Assembly: GCA_964429075.1 (NCBI GenBank)
Contig: CAYSBA010000111.1
Location: 1 to 5,383, forward strand
Direction of reading: 5' to 3'
Length of the DNA stretch: 5,383 nucleotides
From: CAYSBA01 sp964429075 [NCBI: uncultured bacterium]
GTDB taxonomy: Bacteria; CAYSBA01
Part shown: positions 1 through 5,383 of the stretch, one piece after another
Layout: the number at the start of each line of letters is the position of its first letter
Position numbering within the stretch: the stretch's first letter is position 1
Position numbers and translations under genes: made by a program
The notes under the pieces: model-generated
What the model saw: the letters and a program-made list of their open reading frames with translations, nothing else
The model's database searches: none
Told to the model about the DNA's origin: nothing

Positions 1-209
1 CTTATCATCTGTATCTGTCCTTTATGCAATAATTACACCAAGTTTAATTTTTTGAAAAGTTATCAGACTTTTGTATCTGTAGAAAGCCTAATCAATCTTC
101 CATTCCATTATTTTAGTTTTATTCAATGGTTAATTATCGTCTTGTAAATAGAAAAATTTTGATGTAATGAAGATCTGTGTTGCTTCATATAAAGAGGTTT
201 CTTTTATAA
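1..209. other. AT-rich upstream non-coding region
   Basis: No credible gene is visible on either strand here. The region is AT-rich and presumably carries the promoter and 5' leader of the cytochrome operon. An in-frame TAA at 207-209 directly before the ATG at 210 shows that the first gene does not extend upstream. The nonamer TGTATCTGT occurs at 10-18 and again at 72-80, each preceded by TTATCA (2-7 and 60-65), which could be a duplicated regulator site. No -35/-10 pair of good quality was found: TTGTAA at 142-147 has only a poor -10 partner 17 nt downstream. No sigma-54 -24/-12 element was seen. What lies upstream of position 1 is unknown. Confidence 0.6.
193..197 (+). promoter_or_regulatory. 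Probable ribosome binding site of the 23-heme cytochrome gene
   Basis: AGAGG lies 12 nt before the ATG at 210, a somewhat long but usable spacing. It is the only purine-rich Shine-Dalgarno-like element before this start. The stop codon immediately upstream of the ATG means no earlier start in this frame is possible. Confidence 0.5.
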
Positions 210-2801
210 ATGCTATACTCTCGAAATACCTTTTTATGTTTTTTGATATTTGCATTTTTAGACCTCCAGTGTGGAAATCTTCAGTATGCAAAAGACAAAA
301 GCAACTGTAGCCTTGAATTTACAAATGACATAAGGCCAATATTTGAAACTTACTGTTACAACTGCCACTACGGGGATAAAAAAGAGGGGGATGTAGATCT
401 TGATGATTTTCCATCTCTATTTGACAAGGGATATATAATCCCCGGTGATAAAGAAATCCCATTATTAAAGAGGATCGAGCCCACCGATGGCAAAGATTTT
501 AAGTATTTAAAAGACCAGAACGAATATGAATATATAAAAAAATGGGTCGTAGAATGTAATGCACAGTATTTTGATTCTGTTGTTCATCCTCAACAGTGGC
601 TAAATCCAACTTCTCAAGATTTTCATGGCCTCTATATCAAAAAAAGTGGCTGGGATATTGATGAATGCAGGCAATGTCATGGAAAAGATTACAAAAAGGG
701 ATATAATGAAAAAGATGGCTGTTATCACTGTCACAAAGATGGTCCACAGTACTGCAACGTATGTCATGGCGATAAGGACTCTTATGCCCCTCCGAAGGAT
801 ACATCCTTAAAAACTTCAACAGATAAAGTAACGGTTGGTGCCCATAGAAGTCACCTTAAAGAAGACATTTCCAAAAATGTAAAATGTAGTTCCTGCCACA
901 GGGTCCCTTCTGAATTTAACAGCCCCGGGCATATAGATAATGATGGAATGGCAGAGGTTATCTTCGACAATCTTGCTACAGATGATGGTAGGCTCTCTCC
1001 TCTCTTTTCATCAAAAAAGGCTACCTGTAGCGATGTTTACTGTCATGGTGCTACACTGGATAATGGAAAATTCAAAGAACCCTCATGGACAGATCTTTCT
1101 GGTGAGGTTAAACAGTGTGATTCCTGTCATGGTCTTCCGCCTCATAAATATGGTGACAAACAGTGCCAGAAATGTCATGGTGCTGTGACAGATGATGGTA
1201 AATCAATTAAGGATCCATCCCTGCATATTGATAAAAAGATAGAGATAAATAAGCTTGAGTGCTATAGTTGTCATGGAGATCAAAACAACAGTGCACCACC
1301 CCCAGCAGCTGATGGTTCAACAGATACATCTGATATTGGAGTTGGAGCACACTATAACCATACAAGAGGTGGTGATATAACCAGGGGTTTTGACTGCTCA
1401 GAATGCCATATAAAACCAAAAGAGGTACTTGACCCTGGACACCTTGATGATTCAGAAGGCGCAGAGGTTATTTTTGGAGACTTTGCAACACAAAACGGTC
1501 AGCTTGATTCAAAATGGGAACCAGATAGCGCCACATGCAAAAATATATATTGTCATGGTAATGGACTTGACTCAAGCAATGGTTTTGAACCGGTATGGAC
1601 AAAACCAGAGATGTATAAACCCAGCTGTTCAAGCTGCCATAAAAACCCACCAGATAATCACAGGTTATCAAGATGCTGGATATGTCACACAGGTGTCACA
1701 TCTGATGATGAAACAACAAGCGACAAACAGCTACATATAAATGGCAAAATCGATCTTGCAAATGATGATCAACAATGCTTCGACTGTCACGGTGATTCAA
1801 CCAGTTTTGCACCACCGCCTGCTCTTGATGGATCAATCTCTACACAATCAAAAGGCGTAGGCGCTCACAGATCGCATGTGCTCAACAACACCATATCTGA
1901 ACCTTTTGACTGCACAGTCTGCCATATTAAACCTGACAAACCAACGAGTACTGGCCATATCGACAAAGACACCATCGGTACAGCAGAGGTAACATTTCAA
2001 GGTCTTGCAAAAAATGGGGGACTCGAACCTGTATGGGACGAAGACTCTCTGACCTGTTCAGATGTATACTGTCATGGTGCCACGCTTATAGGAGGCAACA
2101 ATAAATCACCAATGTGGAATGTTGTTGATGGCTCTCAAAAGAGCTGTGATTCCTGTCATGGTTATCCACCTGAAAACCACCTGAGGGTACTTGATTGCTC
2201 AAAATGTCATCTTCTGACAACAACCAGCAGTAGCATTACTGGCAAAGCGTATCACATTAATGGCGAAATTGATCTCACACCTCAAGATGCAACATGCAAT
2301 GGAACATGTCATGGGGACTTGCAATCAGATGCACCACCAAATGATCTTGAAGGCAATTCGGAAACATCATCATTGGGTGTGGGTGCACATAGGGCACATA
2401 CACAACCTAGCAGTATATCAAACGGATTTGACTGCAGTGTCTGCCACATAAAACCACAGTCGGTTGATGATCCTTTTCATATTGATACAACCTCCATCGG
2501 TATCGCTGAGGTAATATTCTCATCGGTTGCTACAGCTGAAGGCAACAGTCCCATATGGGATAGGTCTACCGGTACCTGCAGGAATGTTTATTGTCACGGA
2601 GGGGCTTCAACAGGTGAAATCTCGTGGACCGATCAGAGCGGTACACCAGGACAGTGTGGATTCTGTCATGCCATTCCACCACCTTCTCCTCACCCACAAT
2701 TTAGTATTGATAAATGTTATATTTGCCATGCTGATGTGGTTGATCAAAATGGTGATATAATCAATGGAGAACTACATATAAATGGGCAGGTGGATTATTA
2801 A
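210..2801 (+). CDS. Secreted 23-heme c-type cytochrome with four CxxxxCH/CxxCH pentaheme repeats
   Basis: Probable surface-exposed electron-transfer cytochrome of a porin-cytochrome conduit. Residues 1-20 form a hydrophobic export signal. Cys21 could be lipidated, but the preceding LQ does not fit a normal lipobox. Residues 36-113 resemble a Planctomycete-type cytochrome c domain (heme CYNCH at 49). Two further CXXCH follow at 153 and 171. Residues 182-863 are four tandem modules starting at 182, 351, 523 and 696, each with five heme motifs. The third of each is CX4CH (273, 443, 616, 790), followed by CXXCHxxPP, the signature of the Geobacter-type CxxxxCH/CxxCH family. Module 4 opens with CX3CH at 696. 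The total is 18 CXXCH, 4 CX4CH and 1 CX3CH. Each module also has five conserved lone histidines. The protein ends exactly at the end of a module. It overlaps the barrel gene by 20 nt. Cytochrome identity is very sure; surface location is inferred from the neighbours and the electron acceptor is unknown. Confidence 0.93.
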   Translation: MLYSRNTFLCFLIFAFLDLQCGNLQYAKDKSNCSLEFTNDIRPIFETYCYNCHYGDKKEGDVDLDDFPSLFDKGYIIPGDKEIPLLKRIEPTDGKDFKYLKDQNEYEYIKKWVVECNAQYFDSVVHPQQWLNPTSQDFHGLYIKKSGWDIDECRQCHGKDYKKGYNEKDGCYHCHKDGPQYCNVCHGDKDSYAPPKDTSLKTSTDKVTVGAHRSHLKEDISKNVKCSSCHRVPSEFNSPGHIDNDGMAEVIFDNLATDDGRLSPLFSSKKATCSDVYCHGATLDNGKFKEPSWTDLSGEVKQCDSCHGLPPHKYGDKQCQKCHGAVTDDGKSIKDPSLHIDKKIEINKLECYSCHGDQNNSAPPPAADGSTDTSDIGVGAHYNHTRGGDITRGFDCSECHIKPKEVLDPGHLDDSEGAEVIFGDFATQNGQLDSKWEPDSATCKNIYCHGNGLDSSNGFEPVWTKPEMYKPSCSSCHKNPPDNHRLSRCWICHTGVTSDDETTSDKQLHINGKIDLANDDQQCFDCHGDSTSFAPPPALDGSISTQSKGVGAHRSHVLNNTISEPFDCTVCHIKPDKPTSTGHIDKDTIGTAEVTFQGLAKNGGLEPVWDEDSLTCSDVYCHGATLIGGNNKSPMWNVVDGSQKSCDSCHGYPPENHLRVLDCSKCHLLTTTSSSITGKAYHINGEIDLTPQDATCNGTCHGDLQSDAPPNDLEGNSETSSLGVGAHRAHTQPSSISNGFDCSVCHIKPQSVDDPFHIDTTSIGIAEVIFSSVATAEGNSPIWDRSTGTCRNVYCHGGASTGEISWTDQSGTPGQCGFCHAIPPPSPHPQFSIDKCYICHADVVDQNGDIINGELHINGQVDY
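753..2798 (+). repeat. Four tandem ~170-residue pentaheme modules within the large cytochrome
   Basis: Units run 753-1259, 1260-1775, 1776-2294 and 2295-2798 (169, 172, 173 and 168 codons). Each follows the same order: CxxCHGD, APP, VGAHxxH, CxxCH (mostly CHIKP), GHID-like, AEVxF, CX4CH in the form CxxxYCHG, W, CxxCHxxPP, a lone His, CxxCH, and a final (L/Y)HI, followed by NGxID in units 2-4. Similarity is clear in protein but diverged in DNA, so these are old duplications of a protein module, not a recent DNA repeat. Short recurring DNA such as TGTCATGG comes from the heme codons. Confidence 0.9.
2766..2770 (+). promoter_or_regulatory. Internal ribosome binding site for the barrel gene
   Basis: GGAGA lies inside the end of the upstream cytochrome gene, 11 nt before the ATG at 2782. 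It supports this start, which gives a complete signal peptide and implies translational coupling across a 20-nt overlap. Confidence 0.5.
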
Positions 2802-4023
2802 CACTACTTCAATCGCATTAGCTGTTTTATTATGGCTATCAAGTATAGCTTTAGCTCATCCCTCAGAAGAGGCCTCAGGATATGGATTTGAGGAACGTCT
2901 TATGCTACTGAGTGGTCCATACTATACAGATAACGAAACTGGTTACTACAGAATCTACGATATCATCAAAGGTTCTGTAACAAAACAGCTCGGCTTTGGA
3001 AATCTAAATTTTTATGGTTACCTGTGGGCTGGAGATCTTTCGAATCGCTTTGATGCTGATGTGGTGCTCTCATACTTAGAGTACAGAACAAAGACCCTAT
3101 CTTTGAGGCTTGGCAGACAGATTGAAAGCAATTCTGTAAGAATGGAGACCTTTGATGGCCTCAGTGTTACTCTCGATAGAGATCGATATTATATCGCTTT
3201 AAGAGGAGGTATCATAGACCGATCAGTAGAATATCAGTATGGTAATAATATTCTCATAGGAGCGACAGCCGGTATTTTGTTTGCACCTTCTAAGGTCTTT
3301 AACATCGGTTTTGAAAGAAGTTTTACACAAGATAATATTCTTAGAGAGGAGGCATGGGTTGATGGCAGATACCGATTCTTTGATGATATCTTTGTATCAG
3401 GGCTGCTTGTCTCAGATACCTTCAGAGGCCAGATAGAGGAGGGTCGTCTTAGCGGTTCTATTGAAAGATCTGATTGGCGTCTTGAGATGTTTGGTGATTA
3501 CTCAAGGCCTTCTTCTAAATTGCCTAATGACTCAGTACTTTCCGTCTTTGGTATGAATGAGCTTGCCGAAGGAGGAGTTGAAGTCTCAACCGGCTATAAC
3601 ACGCCTGTTGTGGTAAAGGCCGATTATAGCATAAGGAGATACTATCACGATCAGGCTGATGGCTATGAAGCAGGCTTTTCTGTCACACTAAACAAAAGAT
3701 ATGGACCTTTTGATTATCCAAATTTCAAATTAAAAAGATTAAAAGAACCTGATAATGGATACATTGCCCTTTTGATATCAACAAAACTGATCACCCTTTT
3801 CGATCTTTCAACCTACTTAAACCTTGAATACTACAATTTTGATCAAACAATCTTTCAAAAGACAGATTCCAGAACTGCTCGCATAACTATCAATAAACGA
3901 ATCCTGAAAAGATTTTATATAAATGGGTTCCTTGAATATACAGATGGAGGAATAGAACGTGATTCGTTGAGCATAATGGCAAGCATTACCTACAGGTTAG
4001 ATTCCAGAGAGAGTGCAAGATGA
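2782..4023 (+). CDS. Outer-membrane beta-barrel protein, putative porin of a porin-cytochrome conduit
   Basis: A classic signal peptide with hydrophobic core at about 10-22 ends in SIALA before His26, giving a mature protein of about 388 residues. The mature part has no cysteine and is a series of amphipathic alternating strands with aromatic girdles, for example around 75-83, 92-112, 136-141, 172-181, 192-211, 221-240, 264-288, 295-305, 343-352, 364-387 and 395-405. The segment LRLGRQ (108-113) followed by FDG (124-126) resembles a motif common in outer-membrane porins. The last strand ends in ITYRL, with a short charged tail. Being sandwiched with overlaps between two multiheme cytochromes suggests it is the sheath holding a cytochrome across the outer membrane, like OmbB or ExtD of Geobacter in role. 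It is much shorter than Shewanella MtrB (about 700 aa), nearer the Geobacter type. Barrel identity is strong; the conduit role is inferred from context. It could otherwise be a general porin. Confidence 0.82.
   Translation: MGRWIINTTSIALAVLLWLSSIALAHPSEEASGYGFEERLMLLSGPYYTDNETGYYRIYDIIKGSVTKQLGFGNLNFYGYLWAGDLSNRFDADVVLSYLEYRTKTLSLRLGRQIESNSVRMETFDGLSVTLDRDRYYIALRGGIIDRSVEYQYGNNILIGATAGILFAPSKVFNIGFERSFTQDNILREEAWVDGRYRFFDDIFVSGLLVSDTFRGQIEEGRLSGSIERSDWRLEMFGDYSRPSSKLPNDSVLSVFGMNELAEGGVEVSTGYNTPVVVKADYSIRRYYHDQADGYEAGFSVTLNKRYGPFDYPNFKLKRLKEPDNGYIALLISTKLITLFDLSTYLNLEYYNFDQTIFQKTDSRTARITINKRILKRFYINGFLEYTDGGIERDSLSIMASITYRLDSRESAR
4007..4013 (+). promoter_or_regulatory. Ribosome binding site and ATGA coupling of the 13-heme lipoprotein gene
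   Basis: GAGAGAG ends 6 nt before the ATG at 4020. The start and the stop of the barrel gene share ATGA (4020-4023), a common arrangement for translational coupling and matched production of two subunits. Confidence 0.55.
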
Positions 4024-5027
4024 AAAGATTTTTATTGATAACAATTGTTATATTTACATCTGCTTTTTTTATTGGTTGTAGACAGCTTGCACAGGAGAGG
4101 GATACAAAGAGATTTTCTCATAAGAGACACCTGAGTCAGGGTCTTGGGTGTGATTCGTGCCACAAACTGGATAAGGAAAATGTAACCATCCCCGATATGG
4201 ATCACTGCCTCGAATGTCACGATGATGCCTCAGAAAGATGTAATATGTGTCATAGCCATCCAGATCTCGCCAGCGATTTTGTAATTGAAAATAGGGGACT
4301 GAATTTCAACCACACCCTGCATGTAAAAGAGAATGAGATAGAGTGCACAGAATGTCACAAAAAAGTAAAAAACAGTAACGATATAACTGATGATCTAATA
4401 CCACATATGAAGGTTTGTCTCGAATGTCACAGAAGTTTCTTTGACAGTATGCAATGTGATATATGCCACAAAGATCTAAAAAGGTCAGGTCTAAGACCCA
4501 TACTTGATCTTTCTCACAGAGGCCGGCAGGCTAAGAATCACAAAAGATGGGCAAAAGGTCTTGAGAAGAACTGTAGACTGTGTCACGATCAAGGTTTCTG
4601 TATAGATTGTCATACCAACAGGGCTCCTTTAAAGGCCTATGATTTATATCCAGATCGTCAGGATATGGATTTCATCCATACCGGAGATTTTTTGTCCAGA
4701 CACTTTGTAGAATATTCAAAAAATCCTTCAACCTGCAGGAGATGCCATTCAAATTCCTTTTGCCAGGACTGTCATAAAAAGGCGGGTGTATTAGCCGATG
4801 ATTCAGATGCAATAACTCCACACGGTAACGACTGGAGACTGAGACATGGAACAGAGGCAAGAAAAGACCCCTCAAGATGTGCTGTTTGTCACGAAAGGGG
4901 TGAAAAGACCGACTGTATAAGATGTCATAAGACCTCTGGTGGGCTAAATAATCCGCATCCAGATGGATGGAAATACCCAAAAAAGTCTGATAAAAATATA
5001 AGGCCCTGCATTTACTGTCATAAATAG
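4020..5027 (+). CDS. 13-heme c-type cytochrome lipoprotein, putative periplasmic-side conduit subunit
   Basis: Residues 1-19 are a lipoprotein signal ending FIG-Cys20. Cys20 is the only cysteine outside heme motifs, which favours lipidation, and Arg at +2 does not suggest inner-membrane retention. Thirteen CXXCH motifs begin at 44, 63, 74, 109, 133, 146, 185, 194, 239, 248, 287, 299 and 330. They fall into two triheme modules (32-80 and 96-152, each opening FxHxxH and containing CLECH, cytochrome c7-like), three diheme modules (166-198, 220-252, 268-303; pattern H-x7-H-x10-CXXCH-x4 or x7-CXXCH), and a last heme two residues from the C-terminus. There are 14 non-motif histidines, enough for bis-histidine ligation of all 13 hemes. 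It probably takes electrons from periplasmic carriers and passes them through the barrel, the role of OmaB or MtrA, though those have 8 and 10 hemes. Cytochrome identity is near certain; location and partner are inferred. A surface location of the lipoprotein cannot be excluded. Confidence 0.92.
   Translation: MKRFLLITIVIFTSAFFIGCRQLAQERDTKRFSHKRHLSQGLGCDSCHKLDKENVTIPDMDHCLECHDDASERCNMCHSHPDLASDFVIENRGLNFNHTLHVKENEIECTECHKKVKNSNDITDDLIPHMKVCLECHRSFFDSMQCDICHKDLKRSGLRPILDLSHRGRQAKNHKRWAKGLEKNCRLCHDQGFCIDCHTNRAPLKAYDLYPDRQDMDFIHTGDFLSRHFVEYSKNPSTCRRCHSNSFCQDCHKKAGVLADDSDAITPHGNDWRLRHGTEARKDPSRCAVCHERGEKTDCIRCHKTSGGLNNPHPDGWKYPKKSDKNIRPCIYCHK
4113..4475 (+). repeat. Two triheme (cytochrome c7-like) modules in the 13-heme lipoprotein
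   Basis: Units at 4113-4259 and 4305-4475 each open with FxHxxH, then CXXCH, an IP-containing spacer with a lone His, CLECH, and a third CXXCH about 10-13 residues on. They are duplicated modules diverged in sequence. Confidence 0.72.
4515..4928 (+). repeat. Three diheme modules in the 13-heme lipoprotein
   Basis: Units at 4515-4613, 4677-4775 and 4821-4928 share two histidines eight residues apart, then CXXCH eleven residues after the second, then another CXXCH. The third unit has a three-residue longer gap between its two hemes. The similarity is at protein level only. Confidence 0.75.
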
Positions 5028-5031
5028 TATC

Positions 5032-5037
5032 AGGGAG
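5032..5037 (+). promoter_or_regulatory. Ribosome binding site of purN
   Basis: AGGGAG sits 5 nt before the ATG at 5043 and is the strongest Shine-Dalgarno match in the window. Only 15 nt separate the preceding stop from this start, with no room for an independent terminator. Confidence 0.65.
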
Positions 5038-5042
5038 TTGTT

Positions 5043-5383
5043 ATGTTCAGGATAGCTATAATGGCATCGGGAAGGGGTACAAATTTTCAGGTCCTATTTG
5101 AAAACTGTAAATCAGGGTATATCCCTGCAGAGGTGTGCCTGTTGTTCTGTAACAGGCCTTCTGCCCCGGTTATTGACAAGGCGAAGGCCAGGGGTGTTCC
5201 TGTAGAGATACTCGATCACAAACAGTTTGAAACCAGAGAAGAGTTTGATAAAAGAGTAATCGATATTATTAAAGGATATTCTCCAGATTTGATCTGTCTT
5301 GCAGGATATATGAGACTTTTGTCTCCTGTGTTCATACAGGAATTTAAAAACAGAATTGTTAATATACACCCATCATTATTACC
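5043..5383 (+). CDS. purN: Phosphoribosylglycinamide formyltransferase (GART), 5' part, cut by window end
   Basis: Transfers a formyl group from 10-formyltetrahydrofolate to glycinamide ribonucleotide, the third step of de novo IMP synthesis, in the cytoplasm. The first 113 codons are present. The N-terminus MFRIAIMASGRGTNFQ carries the glycine-rich substrate phosphate-binding loop (residues 9-14). LAGYMRLLSP (86-95) is a family landmark. NIHPSLLP at 107-114 contains the catalytic Asn107 and His109, equivalent to Asn106 and His108 of the E. coli enzyme. The later catalytic Asp and the C-terminal part lie beyond the window. The gene follows the cytochrome cluster by 15 nt on the same strand without a visible terminator, so it may be co-transcribed, although its job is unrelated housekeeping. 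Identification is firm. Confidence 0.96.
   Translation, partial: MFRIAIMASGRGTNFQVLFENCKSGYIPAEVCLLFCNRPSAPVIDKAKARGVPVEILDHKQFETREEFDKRVIDIIKGYSPDLICLAGYMRLLSPVFIQEFKNRIVNIHPSLL

Noticed and set aside
105-129. CCATT/AATGG inverted repeat as a terminator or hairpin
   Set aside because: The stem is only 5 bp with a 15-nt AT-rich loop and no following T run; expected by chance in AT-rich DNA.
168-183. Possible sigma-54 promoter ending in TTGC at 180-183
   Set aside because: The required GG of the -24 element is missing at the right distance.
188-193. TATAAA as a -10 promoter box
   Set aside because: It overlaps the probable ribosome binding site and the transcript would start too close to the ATG; no suitable -35 at normal spacing.
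625-2760. Several 60-100 residue open frames on both strands inside the large cytochrome gene
   Set aside because: They are out-of-frame shadows of a gene whose repeated heme motifs prove the reading frame; their translations are low-complexity products of the heme codons.
753-2798. CRISPR-like or DNA-level repeat array because TGTCATGG recurs
   Set aside because: The recurrences are Cys-His-Gly codons of heme motifs at irregular, codon-constrained spacing; the similarity is at protein level.
4032-4980. Minus-strand open frames within the 13-heme gene (4032-4220 and 4672-4980)
   Set aside because: They are antisense to a frame with 13 CXXCH motifs; no independent support.
5112-5369. 85-residue open frame on the minus strand
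   Set aside because: It lies antisense inside the clearly coding purN frame, has no ribosome binding site of note, and its translation shows no recognisable features.

Overview
The window reads as one short plus-strand gene cluster for moving electrons across the outer membrane of a Gram-negative bacterium, followed by the start of a purine-biosynthesis gene. The DNA is moderately AT-rich. The main cytochrome belongs to the CxxxxCH/CxxCH repeat type best known from Geobacter-like Desulfobacterota/Desulfuromonadota and some Nitrospirota-like anaerobes. That suggests an anaerobic metal-, mineral- or partner-respiring bacterium, but the exact lineage cannot be fixed from this window.

Layout: positions 1-209 are AT-rich and non-coding, presumably the control region. 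A very large secreted multiheme cytochrome follows (210-2801, 863 aa, 18 CXXCH + 4 CX4CH + 1 CX3CH = 23 candidate heme sites), built of a small N-terminal cytochrome domain and four tandem pentaheme modules. It overlaps by 20 nt a cysteine-free outer-membrane beta-barrel gene (2782-4023, 413 aa). The barrel gene overlaps by 4 nt (ATGA) a 13-heme cytochrome with a lipoprotein signal (4020-5027, 335 aa). After 15 nt comes purN (5043 to the window end, truncated).

Inferred function: the three overlapping genes match the composition of a porin-cytochrome conduit (surface cytochrome, barrel, periplasmic-side cytochrome), as in OmbB-OmaB-OmcB and Ext of Geobacter or MtrCAB of Shewanella. The gene order and heme counts differ from the arrangements I know. 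Together the two cytochromes offer up to 36 hemes.

The strongest structural observation is the histidine bookkeeping. Each of the four pentaheme modules has exactly five heme motifs and exactly five conserved non-motif histidines. The 13-heme lipoprotein divides into two triheme modules, three diheme modules and a terminal heme, with a matching non-motif histidine for every heme. This supports counting the non-standard CX4CH and CX3CH sites as real bis-histidine hemes. I found no RNA genes, mobile elements, CRISPR arrays or convincing terminators.
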